From contig JAFKAC010000001.1 of assembly GCA_025766275.1 (NCBI GenBank), positions 1,302,001 through 1,366,000 of the forward strand: a stretch of 64,000 nucleotides of DNA, given 5' to 3'. Origin of the DNA: Lactarius indigo (lineage: Eukaryota > Basidiomycota > Agaricomycetes > Russulales > Russulaceae). The notes below the pieces were generated by a model. That model saw only the letters and a list, made by a program, of their open reading frames with translations. It did no database searches and was not told the DNA's origin. Position 1 is the first letter of the stretch. Each line of letters begins with the position of its first letter. Both the position numbers and the translations under genes were made by a program. This document shows, one piece after another, positions 1 through 11,699 of this stretch.

Positions 1-1406
1 GACGCCAGACTCTCCGGGGGCGGAGTGGTTGTCGCAGGTGTTTAAGAGACGTTGAACTTCATCTTCGTGAACGTCATTGAAAGGCCTTGTGGCGATTGGT
101 GGCGGATCGTCTGGTTGAGTAGGCTGAACTTCGCCTAGGTCTTCAACAAAGAACTTGCGTGCGAGGATGGTACCAATTTCCTCCTGTGTGAACTTAATGG
201 AACCGTCAGTGTCAGAGAGCGCGGGGATGCCTGATGCTCTGCGGCCGTGTCGCCATTTTGCGACCTCCCACAACGGGGACTCAGAGATGGTTTTGTTGTA
301 GTATGCAGTCTTTTTCTCTTTGGTGATCTTGCGGAGCCATTTGACTTTATCTCGTCTGTCTTGTGAGTCGTGAGTTGTGTTGGTGACAGCCTTAGAGGCC
401 TCACGGCATTCTTGGTCCCACCATGGGTTGCCGCGAGCGGTTTGGGGGTTTTTGACGCGCATGTGAGTAAGGCATGCCGAGGTGATGGCGTTTTGGAGGT
501 CTATGGCAGCGTTTTCGAGGTCGCTTACATTAGTGGATGTGCACGGAGGAGGGAGACGTGAGCTGATGTCATTTTCCAACGTCTCTCATCGTCGTCAGAC
601 TGGAAGACAGGTGAGTAGCACTGTTTTGGCGATTGCTTGTCACCTCTGTGGGTGCCGGGAATAACCCATTCAAACCGTATGCCTGCATGGTCCGAACCGA
701 GCGACGCTTCCCAGTCAACAACCGGGGGAGTAAAGGTGAGAGAGGAGGTTGCTTCATTTGCCCAGACAAGGTCAAGCGTGCTTTCGCGTTCGCTCTGTAG
801 ACCTTGCCTGGTAACGGTGCCTGGTTGGGAAAGGAGCGTGAAGAGGTTAGTGTCTGTCCACTGTAATAACTTATTTGCATGGGGGGACTGAGCCCAGCCC
901 GGTGGGGACCACTGGGGGGCGTGCAGGTTGAAGTCGCCCACCAAAACTGTAGGATAGGTGGGGTCAGTGTCTAGATCTAATAGTGAGCGTAGGGCAGATG
1001 CGTCCGCTGTGTCGTTGTAGAAATTTATCAGTCTAAATGAGTGTTTGTTTATGCATACGTCGACGATCATCAGGGAGGGGTGGTGACAGAGGTCAAGGCG
1101 GGGGATGATGTGGGCAGGATGGAGACGATATTTAGATGCAAGTCGGTCGTTCTTGCGGGTATAGATCATAACTTTGGCGCGCTTGTTGTTGGAGAAGTAC
1201 GGGTAGTGTAAGTTCCACTTGGGGTTGTTAGCCCCTCCTAGAACGTCCACCCCGTTCTTCGCGTGGTCATTGCGGGCGGTACCGATTGAGCTGAACCATG
1301 GTTCTTGTATACAAATGATGTCATGTTGGGTGTCTTCTTGTAAGAGAGCGTGGGTAGCCGTGTTGCGACGGCGCATGTTGACTGACAGTATGGTTGTACT
1401 ATGCAT
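1..1406 (-). pseudogene. LINE ORF2 (endonuclease and start of RT), frameshifted and partial
   Basis: The start codon is chosen as the ATG at 1406-1404, two bases after the ORF1 stop (TAA T ATG), because the LINE at 48-57 kb has the same arrangement. The first ~275 residues are an apurinic-like endonuclease/exonuclease/phosphatase domain. Visible motifs are the N-terminal SVNMRRRN, the catalytic-Glu motif IQEPWF, VGDFN and SDHAGI. Near 572-575 (a run of four T on the plus strand) the frame is lost; one extra base there would restore alignment to the other LINE. After that point the correct frame is open to the left edge, including a WRHGRR motif and a PDDPPP linker just before the RT domain. 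The catalytic RT region is outside the window. The single-base change in a homopolymer could be a real mutation or a sequencing error. Confidence 0.88.
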
Positions 1407-1407
1407 A

Positions 1408-4400
1408 TTAGACGATGTTAAGAGGGTTAGCGCTGATGTCGTTGAAGGTTGAGAGGATCTCTTCGATCACTCTCCATTGTTCTTGTTGGGAGGGGAGTGC
1501 TGTAAAGTAGCGGAAGTCAATCGCGTTAACAAGGAATTCGGAAATGGCGGGTGATATGATGGTGTCTTTCCCGAAGAGGAGGAAAAGGACATCGATGATC
1601 TTGGCTTTGAGTTCTGTTTGTTTGGCCAGCTCTTCAGGGGAAGGTTCAGGGACGAACACTTTGTTGGCAGCAGCAAACCGTTGTTCTCTTGGGATGGAGT
1701 GGAGGAGGTACAGCTGCGCTGTAAGCGGCGTAGGGGTGTTTTCATCCATCCTGTATTGGTCAGCTATGCTTTCCAATTCTACGTCAGCGTTTTTCTCGGG
1801 ATGGAGGAGGTGATAATGGTCTCGGATGTGTGTGTCACGAAGGGGGAAGTTAGCTTTGACGGCGAGGCAGGCTTCAATACTATCGATGCCAACAAATTTG
1901 CCATCGCCCTTACCATTCCATTCAATGTCCAGGGCGTTTAGGATGGACAGTTCTTCGTCATAATCTGCTGGTGGGACAAGTGCGCGGAATGCTTTCTGGG
2001 TTTCTTGGATGGTCGCAACATGTTGTTCAAAGATGACCGGGACTGATTTCCAGTCGGGAAGGCCACTAGGAGAGGTGGCAAAGGCTCCTCCCACTGTATG
2101 CGCAGCAGGGGGAGCGGAGGAAGAGGTAAGGGGGCGGGCAGGGACTTTTGACGTGATCCGTCCTTTGTTGGCTGTGAAGGCGGACGAGCCGGGGACCGAG
2201 GTGTTGTGGTTGGCCACTTTGCCTCGTTGCTTACGGTTCTTTCAGGTGACCAGGACGAAAGGGTTTGCGTCTACATCGTCGACCCTAGCCTGGGGCGCGA
2301 CACCTGCAGTCACTGATGTGCCCGAAGGGCCCGCAGCCGGGGGTGTCACAGCCTTCTCCTTTCCCTTGACAGAGGGTCTGGAGGGGGCAGCAGGGGCGTC
2401 AGATATGGTTGCAAGAGGGGGGGGCGAGAAGGAGCGTTTGGCGGGGCATTGCATAGACCGCGCGTTGTGATTTGGCGCTTTGCAGTTCAGACATGGGAAG
2501 CGGCAGAAACACTTGCCAGCCTCTTTATGCTCGTTGGAGCGGGGGCAATGGAAGGGGTGTTGGCTAGCAAGGTGGGATCCACCGCATATGTGGCAGATAA
2601 TCGAGTTACGTGGAACTTGACAGGCAGTGGTGTCGGTGGCATGTCCTATCTTGTGGCAACGGCCGCACATTATAAGGGTGGGGTTGTCACCGGTGATGAT
2701 AAATTGTACTGGTTCACTGAACATGAACAGTCCATCGCGTTTGACTTGTTTGGCTATGGCACCGTCCTCGTCAACGTATGCCAATTTGACTGTTGAGTGA
2801 GTATAGTTGGGAAGGTTGTGTGGACTGGCTTGCCAGTGGGGGGGAATACAGAAACACGCATCCGCGAAGACCGGGTTACGTCGAAGTTCCTCTGTGAGTT
2901 GGTCCGAGTCGTGGATGGAGCCGTCGCCATCTGTCGTGGGTGTTTTCTGGATCTGGGCGTATGTCCAACCGTCATTCGGGATAAGGCGTCCAGTTTTAAG
3001 GGGGTTGACGAGGGCGTTAGCGAACTTAAGAACGGTGCGGAAGGGGATAATACCCGCAATCCGATAGACAAAGTTATTGGAAGATTGGTGAAGAGACCAG
3101 CGCCCATCGAGGAGGACGATCGGGGAGGAGGTGAGTCTCTCGATCTCGGAGCAAGCAGTGTTTACGATGACGGAGGGGGGAGTATTGCGAATGGTGGCCT
3201 CAAGTTGGGAGTCGGAGAGACCTTGACCTCTGATGACTGTGACCTCGGTGGTATTGGACTTCGCCCGTCTGGCAGCAGCATCACCGCCGCTCTTGCCGGC
3301 GCTGCTACGACCGGTAGAGCTGGTGATTTGTCTCGATAGGTTGGAGTTGCTGGACTGTTGGGAGACAGCTTTCTTTGTGACTACCGCAGACCAAGAGGGT
3401 GGGACTAGCGCTGTGGGGCCTGGTCGAGTAGAGCGGTTGACGGGGGGTGGGGGAGAGGTTGTGTTGCTTGCAGTGGGCATGGCGGGTGCAGGGTCATCAG
3501 CTCGGGTCGTATGACACGGAGCCTCTTCCGTTGCACTGGCCGCCGTACTCGCAGTGTTGGCGCGGGGAGGGGCTGTCACCGTCTCCGAGCGTTTAGCTGC
3601 TTTCTGGCCTGCTTTGGGAGTTTTGCCTGAGATGAGGTCGGTGATGCACGAATCCTGCGCGGTAACTTGGGCCTCAAGGCGTGTGATGGTGCCCATAACC
3701 ATCTTCATCATGGCCATGAGCTCACTTTCCTCCGCAGGCGGGGCAGCAGTAGGAGAAGGAGCGTCCAACGGCGTAGAAGGGGTCGGGACGACTTGTGGTG
3801 GGATGGGCTCCGTATCGCGTGTGACCGCGTGCATGGAAGCGTGAATCCCTCCATTATCAGATAGTTGGTCTTTTAGGACGTCGAGAGGGTGGTCCTGTAC
3901 CATATGGTCCTCCCCGTTAAGGGTGATGCGTTCTGCCGGGGGCAGCGGATCGGGTTCAGGGATGGCATAGGTAGGGAAAAGGGTTGTGGGAACTATGGGG
4001 GTGTCGGGGAGGGGTGGGAGTTCGATTGTGACGTCGGACTGGGGTTCCTGAAGGTCGTCTGTTCGAACGCGCTTGATGCGAACAGGGGTGGGCGTCACGT
4101 TAGGGTCCGTACGAAGAGGGACGAGTGGCGGGGTGGTGGGCGCCTGCCGTTCGACGGAGTGAGCCCTGGAGGAAGCACGTGCCAGTGACGTGGCGCGTGA
4201 TGATGGCAGCCAGTCCTCCTCTGCGAGTTCTGGATCAGTGTTGGGTTTGAAGGCATCTGGGGAGTTAGCTACTAGGTCGTAGCCTAGTTTCTTGGCTTCC
4301 GCCCGTAGAAGAGCGAGGTTTCTGGAGTTGGCATGACGTACTTTCCACGCTTTAAGGTCTTTGCGGACTCTATCTCGTTTGCTTCTAACATACGCTTCGT

Positions 4401-4902
4401 GTTCCGCTGAGTACTGAGCTTTGAGTGCCGCGATGTCGGTTTCGACCTGCTGGATGGCGATGGTCTTGAGGCGTTCGAACTCTGTTGTTTTGAAGGCCGA
4501 TGTCTCTTTCTGGATGTTAGCAAGAACTTCCGCGTGGATGCGCGTAAATTCGTTAGTGCGGAGGTCCGCGACTTCTTTCTCCATTGTGGTTTTCATGTCG
4601 TTGAGGAGGTCACGTCTCATGATGTCGATTTGCATCTGGCAGTCAGTGCGGACCAATGTTTCGATTTGAGAAATGTTTAGTTCTTGTTCGGGTGTAGCAG
4701 ACTTGGCCCGCGCTTTCTGTTTGGTGTCTATCTTGGCAAAACACGGGTCTAGCGATGAAAAGTTGTTGGAGGCGATCCATTTTTGCATGACCTCTTTGAA
4801 TTCTTCGCGGTAGATCTCCCGCCAAGTGTCGAGGTCGTTGAGGGCTTCGGCATTGAGTGAGTTGAAGATGGATTCCTTTACTTTATCACGAATCCGAGTC
4901 AT
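1408..4902 (-). pseudogene. LINE ORF1 (gag-like, zinc knuckles) with one in-frame TGA
   Basis: This is the RNA-binding, gag-like protein of the LINE. From ATG 4902 the frame is open for 886 codons to a TGA at 2244-2242. The same frame then continues without another stop for 278 codons to 1408, so a single TGA splits an otherwise intact ORF. Seen in order: an acidic/helical N-terminal stretch that looks like a coiled coil (roughly residues 50-190), a Pro/Ser/Thr-rich disordered middle, a conserved globular region beginning at TEVTVIRG, and three zinc knuckles (CGRCHKIGHATDTTAC; CHICGGSH...H; CRFPCLNCKAPNH...C). After the TGA comes a C-terminal domain matching the end of ORF1 in the other LINE. 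The N-terminus corresponds to residue ~436 of that ORF1, so the original start has been lost. Confidence 0.88.
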
Positions 4903-4942
4903 CTCTTGATCATCCTGTGTGGTTTCAGCATGGACCTTTCTT

Positions 4943-5490
4943 CGTCAACATCTGTGTCATTTTTAGGTGCTTTACCAACGACCCGTAATGTTGATCGCGG
5001 CCAGGTCTACTATGTGTAGTACTGTAACCATTGACGGAGTCTAAACAGCACATTCCTTTAGAGAAACCCACTACATTTGCACTGATCTGCGTGTTTCGAA
5101 GACGCTGTCAAAAGGAATGTTGGTCCCTCCCTCACAGAAGAAAGGCCTCGAGGTGTATTGAGCCCGTCAAACTCCGCACGCAATCATGGTTCAAAAAAAA
5201 AAAAAAAAAAACTCCGCACGCAAGCTCCTCAGTGGTGCGGTCAAAGCGGTCGTATGCAACCAATTCTATTAACCCACAACGCCGACTTGGCGACGCCGCT
5301 TCCTATTACTACCGATATTGCAGTGTGTCGTGATCTACACGTTTATGGGTTATGCTGTCTGGCCACCGCTGGTCAGTCGACATCCAGAGGTTGTGAACAA
5401 TACTCAACTTATGAGCCACCTCCCGTGCTCCTGGTTCATCGTATGATTCGTATAGTCCCTTTTCCGTCTGCATCGACATCACATTGTTTG
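4943..5490 (+). promoter_or_regulatory. Upstream module of DUF6535 genes, copy U1 (before a pseudogene)
   Basis: This sequence lies before the decayed DUF6535 copy at 5501. It matches the regions before genes E, F and G: a TTTCGAA-containing block (about 5090), TCCCTCACAGAAG.AA.GCCTCGAGGTG (about 5130), a GTATGCA block (about 5250) and a TATA-like AACTTATGAGCC (about 5406). A small LINE tail interrupts it at 5184-5210. Function is inferred only from conservation in the same position before several gene copies; it could be promoter or a 5' untranslated exon. Confidence 0.6.
5171..5223 (+). mobile_element. Very short LINE tail (27 nt) with 13-bp target-site duplication
   Basis: The 13-mer actccgcacgcaa occurs at 5171-5183 and again at 5211-5223. 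Between the copies lies a 27-nt insert, t-catggttc followed by 18 A. CATGGTTC plus poly-A is exactly the 3' end of the LINE at 48041-57483 (the end on its coding strand reads ...ACATGGTTC-A(n)). The repeat, poly-A and matching tail show a target-primed insertion that stopped after copying about 8 nt of element. Confidence 0.88.
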
Positions 5491-5500
5491 ACACCCAGAA

Positions 5501-6175
5501 ATGGCCGGCCTAATATGGACGACGATGAGACTCAGACCCTCAACGCCCCGCAACTTGAAGACAAGACAGGCTTCAGGCGGTCTGTTGACTTTCTATCCGA
5601 TGAATCGTGTTCTAATTCGCATAACAGAGAAGATCTATGGAGGCTCTCCTGGCGCTGGAGGGCCATGGTTGAGGGATGTAGCTGAGATAGAGAAGCAGGA
5701 TAAAGAGGTGGTCGCGAAAGGGAGAAGCGGACAGTGCCCTCATATTTGTATGTGCTAGCCCCACGATCCTCTATATTCACTTCTAAAGGCGTCGCAGCTA
5801 AGAGCAGCCAGTCAATCAAGCCAACGGCTTCTGCCGTGCTGGTCAACTTCTCATGGTTCTGCAGTATGGCGCGAAAGTTTATGTTCAATGGCGTTAGAAG
5901 ATTCCAGGTGGAGCCACTAATCTAGTTGATGGCCATCTCCCTGCACTCACCCATCCTATTCTACGCCGTGGGTGTTCTGGAGTTCATTCTCATTGTCAAC
6001 ACGAGCCTCTAATTCATTGCTCTCGACATTTGTATTTTTCTCGGTCTCATATACGCAATTCTTACGTTTCTACCCCTCTTTTTCTTGGATTGCCCATATA
6101 GCACACCCTGGTCGGCTTTGGCGTGGCGCTCAACCCACGCTATCTTTGGGATTTTTTGGATCATATTACTGTTTT
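5501..6175 (+). pseudogene. Decayed DUF6535 gene copy
   Basis: The copy starts with an ATG in the same context as the intact genes and has an exon-1-like part (GLLTFYPMNRVLI, then EIEKQDKEVVAKG). A frameshift follows within the WKGEADSALIF motif (read out of frame as GRSGQCPHI). The first half of exon 2 is missing. Pieces corresponding to the TM2 area (ASAVLVNFSWFCSMA), the RKFMFNGVRRFQVEPLI segment and a stop, the TM3/TM4 area, and a Ser-Thr-Pro-rich equivalent of FLDCPYSTPW can be followed in shifting frames to about 6175. After that nothing of the family is recognisable. It is certainly non-functional. Confidence 0.82.
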
Positions 6176-7550
6176 ACTTTTTACCAACCTTTGTTCGAGC
6201 CATGTCAGTGCGCACATCACTACCCCTTGTCACTACAATACCTTCATAATTCTTGTCAGCACCACTCGAGTTTTGACAATTTGGCTATCCCGACCTGTCT
6301 ATTGTTGTCACATTTCCAACTTGTCTCGCCACGAATTCCATTTCTGTTTCGTCTCATTCCCGTTTCGTTTCTGTATCTTGATTGTCCTGGGCCCCTCACC
6401 TTGCTTTGTCGCTCGACTCACCCCCTACTATATTTCTTTTCCCCTCTGCCTACTCAGCAACTTGGTCCGAATGCCACTCACCCTTGAATTTAAACTACAC
6501 CACTTCTTGCTGAATCGGGAGCGCCTCCCTCCTTTTCCTTGGGTCGGGCCCGCACTCGAAACCAGTCTCGCCCGCCGCCGTCCGTCTCTCGTCCGAGTCA
6601 TCTGTCTTGTGATTCCCTTACCCTTGGCAACTCTCCTCTCCTCTTCTTCTTGGGCTCATTCACTCGGTCAGTCAGAGAAAGATGATATTGTTCGGAAGTT
6701 TATAATTAGCTGCATCCGATTAGAACATGTCCACAGTCTAGATAGGGAGAGGACTAAACATATGCTAGCACAATACGAGGAAGTAATCGACTGTTGGTAG
6801 CTTAGGCACGAGAGGCGACCGTTTTCCTCTAGTGCGGAATGTACCGGAGGAGGTGGGCTCAGTAATGGGGGTTCTGTGGCTCCAGAGAGAGGGCCAGCAT
6901 CTCCAGGGCCATGCGCATGAGCGCGCTGTCGATGCCAACGCCAACGACGCGCCTGGCCCTATGACTCGGACTGCGCTAGGAGCCACGCCGCTTCAGAAAC
7001 AACACACGGAATAGACAACGAGAGGGATGGAAATATCTTGCAAGAAACCCAGCCTTCGTTCCAGCCTATGTCAAGTACGCATGTGTCGGTGAGGAGACCA
7101 TGAGGCAGGAGCGCTAGACCGGGTGGCGATAGCGATATCTGAACAAGCGATGCTATCAAGTTTGAGGCAGGGATTTTCTAGGTCATAGCCATTGTACACT
7201 AGTTGTGATAACTTCCGTGGGTCGTGGCTTCGGAAGATACGTTGGTCGTAAAGAGTAAATAGAGGCCCAAAGCCTTGGCTAAAACGCTAGCAGCTCTGCG
7301 GCCTGAAGCCTAAGGTCGGCTATTTCCGAGTTAATTCCGTCGCACCTCCAATTCAACCCTCACCGTCGCTTTTGTAACCCCGCACAACTTACCCCAAAGT
7401 TTGAATGATAGCCGCCATAATCCATTGAATTCAGGCAGAGGTACTCTTGCATATGAGTTCGGTGCTTCACCAAATTTTTTTTTGTCTCCGGCTCGATATT
7501 CAACCCCTTGGAGATGATATCTCCCGGGCTCAAGGATCCTAAATCGCAGC
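6176..7550. other. No supportable gene
   Basis: Open frames exist here (for example 6123-6800 plus), but they are rich in Ser/Leu/Phe/Cys from pyrimidine-rich DNA, show no domain, and have no splice or start context. I see no RNA gene. It is probably decayed sequence behind the pseudogene. Confidence 0.5.
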
Positions 7551-7559
7551 TGTAGGGAT

Positions 7560-8190
7560 GTGGCACTTGAGTAGGGCTTGAATATGAAAATATTTATTAG
7601 TGGGTCGACTGAATACGGCTCATGTGACCTGAGTATCAATACTACTGAGAAGAGAAGTTCGGGACGCCACATACTCGAGGGAACCGTGCCTCTGAACCTA
7701 AAGACTTGGCACGGCGAAGCAGTGTGGATTGTGTGTGGTGACGTGCAGGACAGGGCCCTCCAAGTTGTTCGCACCAACGCCTGCCCCTCCAGTATTTCCA
7801 TTCCCGCACAATCGCCTTCCAGAACGTATCTAGCTCGTCAATCAACTTCATCACACTCCCATGCCACTGGCAGGGGTAGGTCATATCCGCCACACCCGGA
7901 TTCATGTCTACAAGCACCGTATTTCATCGTTGAACGCTGAGCGTCAAATCTCGGTGTCATTTGTGTGTGCTTAACCAATGACCCGCAGTGTTGCTTGCTG
8001 CCAGCTCTATCGCCGCCAATCTCTAACAACCCTCTACACTCGCACCATCTGCATGTTTCGAAAACGATGCCGAAGGAAGTGTCGATCCCTTCCTCGCAGT
8101 CTCGCAGAAGGGAAGCCTCGAGGTCCTTCGAGCTAGTCAAACTCCGCACGCAGGTCCTGAAGGTAGGACATTCTATGAGCTCCGCGTTCG
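7560..8190 (+). repeat. Dispersed repeat piece (R0) plus a copy of the DUF6535 upstream module
   Basis: The part at about 7575-7830 (ATATTTATTAGTGGGTCGACTGAATACGG... GTGACGTGCAGG... GTTCGCACCAACGCC) matches 11725-11930 and 14600-14700. The part at about 7950-8180 (GTGTCATTTGTG, CATGTTTCGAAAACG, CTCGCAGAAGGGAAGCCTCGAGG, CAAACTCCGCACGCAGG) matches the upstream module at 4943-5230 and at 24.3, 31.3 and 58.4 kb. No gene follows it directly, so it may be the remnant of a lost copy. Confidence 0.65.
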
Positions 8191-8577
8191 GCCGCTAGCT
8201 GAACTCTGATTCATTCCCCATAGCTCAAAGCTCTCAAATTGCACTCCTCGTATCCGTATCATTTTCCTTGGACATTTCACTGTAGCTGACTTTAGTACTA
8301 GTATGCTCGTAATATCCAATAAAACTATGAAAGCAGGCCCTCAAAAATCAAAAAAAACGTTGCACCCTGCGCGTTTTCCCGCGTTTTGGCTGCCGATCGA
8401 TCGGGCGCTGGTCATTACAGATATCATTACAGTACACACATAAAGGTAATGGGTAGGGCAAGGATACAGCATGGGCATTGGCAGTACTTGTATCTAACCT
8501 GGAGGATCCCGTTCACACCTCCTTGTCTCCCTCACCCCATTCAATCCTAGACACCGAGATTCCAAGAAACAACACAC

Positions 8578-10610
8578 ATGGAAATGGACCGCGACATCGA
8601 GCTTCAGCCCACTAATAATATTGAGACTGAACGTATCCGTATGTAGTATACCAAGGTCTAAGAAGGCTCACCCTCACACACGTCTTAGGTGGTATCCATA
8701 ATGACTCGTCTGGAAAGCTCTGGTCAATCTATCTTACTGAGGGCGATGAACGTGACCAGGAGATAACCGAGCTCTGGAAGGGAGAAGCGGACAGTATCCT
8801 ACTGTTTGTAAGTGTAATATTCCGTCCTATATTTTATTCGAGTCGCCCATCTAAAGCAACCATGAAGACTGGTCTTTTCTCTGGCGTCGTGGCCACCTTC
8901 CTCAGTATAAGTTATAACGACCTAATTCCCAGCTCCGCTGACACAACGAATTTTTACCTCGCAAACATATATCAACTCCAACTTGCTGGCTCTTCCTCTC
9001 CAAACGGTGTAATTCCCGGAGTTGTACTACCATCTTCACCACCCTTATTCACGCCGTCGGCCTCCGCCATCCGGGTCAACGTGATGTGGTTCCTCAGTTT
9101 GATCCTCAGCATCGGCTCTGCGCTCAACGCGACATTATTCCAACAATGGTCTCGACGCTATCTAGAGCTCACGCGGCGCCGTGTCGCGCCTCACAAACGG
9201 GCGCGTACCCGTGCGTACATGTTCAACGGCATCTCTAGTTTCAAGGTGTCGCGAGCAGTCAAAACAATGCCGGTGCTCCTACATGCATCCATATTCCTTT
9301 TCTTCACTGGTCTTATCGACTTTCTTTGGAACACTGTTATCAGACACTGGATCCTCGGGTTTATTTCGGTGTTCGCCTTCGCTTATTTGGCGATGACGGT
9401 GTTACCGAACCTATACCTCGATTGTCCCTATAGCACCCCACTGTCCGAATTTTCGTGGAACTTATCTCATCGCCTCCTTCTGTTCGTTCTTCTTTTCATC
9501 CAACGCTTAGATGACCTATTCTTCGGGTACCTTTGTTCGGGTCGTCAATCGACCGACACATCCAATCCAAGTCGATGGTCCCTGTGGAGAAAGACGATGG
9601 AACTCCGGATTGACGCACTTCGGAAATGGCTCAAGTCTGGCCTTCAGGACAGGATCATGACCAACGCTACAAAAGCGTCGGGGACAGATGAGAAGGCGCT
9701 TTCTTGGACGCTTACAGTTCTTGACGACGATAGGGAGTTCGAAGACTTCGTTGCGCGCGTTCCTGGTTTTTTTGACTCGACCGCTGTCAAGAACGCGCCT
9801 TCAGTAATGCTTTCCCTCATGAAAGATCAACCTTCGGTATACGAGGATCCCGTTCTCGGATCCCGCATCCACGACCTCCTCAAGACATCCGTACCAGGCA
9901 CCTCGCCCCTCCAGGAGCCACTGCGCAAAAACAGACTGCGCATCTGCATGAGGACCCTATGGTATTTCGCAAGAGAATATAATCAACTCGGGAACACGAC
10001 ACCTTTGCCATCCTATGTCCACACCGTCTTCGCGAGCCCAGAGATGTCCCACAGGATTCGAATCGAAACGGACCTCGCTGCGCGCCTGACAGGACGTTGT
10101 TTCAGCTCCCTCGTCGCTAAAAAGCTGTCACAGGACATCAGCTCTCGTTTCAACCAACACATCCCTACCGACCCGGCGAAGCTATCGTGCCTAGCTGCCA
10201 TTCTGAGCAAAACAAGCGAGGAGGTGGAGGATTTGTTCAAACAACCGGATGGGATCGGTCTCACGAACATCGTCTCCCTCATGTCAGGCGAGACGGAAAC
10301 TTTGGTCGAAGAAACAGTGCCGCTGGAAGTACAGGACATATTCTTAAAGACGCTTAACATTCTCTTCGCAGAGGTTCCACTGAATGCAGAGCTACCACCA
10401 GACCTGGCAGCTGTCCTCCGCAAGACGACTCCGTTGGGACAGCGATCGCAAGTTCTCGAGTTGAGGGTGGACCGACTGAAGCAGGTCGTGGAAGGGCTGC
10501 CCATGGTCCACGACGAACTAGAGGCAACAAGGTTGGCAATGCCCGAACCCGGGCCCGGGCATGGATCGGCAGTGCTGACCAATACTAGTATACTGTATCG
10601 CCACGATTGA
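8578..10610 (+). CDS. DUF6535 membrane protein, gene A (intact, 3 exons)
   Basis: Exons are 8578-8638, 8689-8807 and 8868-10610; introns have GT-AG ends (gtatgt...cttag; gtaagt...atgaag) and the phases join cleanly, giving about 640 residues. Exon 1-2 encode a short N-terminus (IELQPTNNIE...RIRGIH) and the family block SSGKLWSIYL...WKGEADSILLF. Exon 3 begins TGLFSGVVA (first membrane segment). TM2 is around residues 131-155 (VNVMWFLSLIL...LFQQW), followed by a conserved basic loop (RRYLELTRRRVAPHKRAR), TM3 around 190-212 and TM4 around 220-243 ending LPNLYLDCPYSTP. The long C-terminal part is soluble-looking and carries TGRCFSSLVAKKL. The family function is unknown. It belongs with gene B (same extra intron and N-terminus). 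No disabling change was seen. Confidence 0.9.
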
Positions 10611-11690
10611 ACGAGGAACCTGTGTTCGGCATAGCTTGCTCGGCGACAAGGTGGGACACATCGTGTTATACAATTCGTATGGTCTCGTCTTCTGTTCTGC
10701 TTTTGCGCGATTCGATGCACATATATATAAATTCTCTATTTAACTTAGATGTAGACTATCTATCTATCCAGGAAGTACGCCTTTACCTTCGGTCCGTAAC
10801 ACAGGTGGTCAATTCGGACGTCTTACCTTCCGACGGACTACAGCTTTGCAGAACGTCGTTTCTATGCGCTTAATTGTTTCATTTCTTATGCATACCACAG
10901 CGGCCGTACTTACGGTGTTCTGTCGGGTGGCCCACTTCAGACCATTTTCGAAAGGTGTATGCTTGTTGTGACTTTGGAGTGCTCATTCTTCCCAACTGTG
11001 GATCCGACCCCATATGCCGCCATCACATTCTGGATAGGGTGTAGGACGCATCGGTCAGAAGAATGACCTAGAAAGGAAACCAAAGCACGAGATATAATAT
11101 TCATGCCTTAGTAAACGACTCGCGGGGTTGCGATTCAAGTAAAAATGCCCCACCAGCATCTGAATACATTCGGGTACCGAGGCATGTAATTACCGGCCAC
11201 CTACACGAGGAACTGCGTCAGGGTAGAACGTGTCTGTAGTCGGGATTAAGGTCGGATAAGGTCGGATAGGAAGGAGGAGCATCAATGGGAGTCGTAGCTG
11301 CTAGGCAGCTAGGGTGATGATAACGACCTTGAAAATGTAATGGTATTGACTTAGAGATAAGGCCTATCGATAAGGGTTCACTAGGTCATACTCACGGTAC
11401 ATTGGGTTAGTCTTCGCGTATTGGAACATCGCTGCAGCGGTCATGCAAGCCGGGAGCCAAACAGGAGCCAAACACCGTGTCGGCTATTTCCGTCTTCCCA
11501 GACAAGAATCCGACCTTCCCCCAAAGTTACTGCACTGTACATGCCAATGATAGCCGCTGTCACCGATAGATGCACTTACATCGTGAGTTTGGCTGGATGC
11601 GCCTCAATGGTCATCAGATAGAATTTCCAGTGTTTCTGACTTTGCACTTTAGTCCCTATCGCTGGAGACGATGATCTATAATAAGTTCGA
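10611..11690. other. No gene recognised downstream of gene A
   Basis: The sequence holds only short, frame-broken ORFs. The first ~100 bases after the stop (GGCATAGCTTGCTCGGCGACAAGGTGGGACAC) resemble the 3' flank of genes B and D, so they are likely 3' UTR. The rest shows no family or RNA structure. Confidence 0.45.
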
Positions 11691-11699
11691 CGTAAATCG

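Larger units (their letters stand above)
1..4940 (-). mobile_element. 5'-truncated LINE (non-LTR retrotransposon), Tad1-like, runs off left edge
   Basis: This is a non-LTR retrotransposon on the minus strand. It has an ORF1 with three zinc knuckles and an ORF2 with an endonuclease (EEP-type) domain, and the start of the reverse-transcriptase region leaves the window at position 1. Aligned by eye with the complete LINE at 48041-57483, it lacks the first ~435 codons of ORF1, so it is 5'-truncated. The right boundary is placed near 4940, because from about 4943 the sequence matches the upstream module of the DUF6535 genes (compare 7955-8010). ORF1 has one in-frame TGA and ORF2 has one frameshift. 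The protein sequence is clearly diverged from the other LINE, so this is a different subfamily. The 3' end, poly-A and target-site duplication lie outside the window. Confidence 0.92.

Noticed and set aside
2242..2244. TGA in the left-edge LINE ORF1 as programmed readthrough
   Set aside because: The intact LINE has no stop there, and no readthrough context is evident; a simple mutation is more likely.
6123..6800. 225-codon ORF behind the first pseudogene
   Set aside because: Pyrimidine-rich DNA, no domain, begins within decayed DUF6535 sequence; likely chance.
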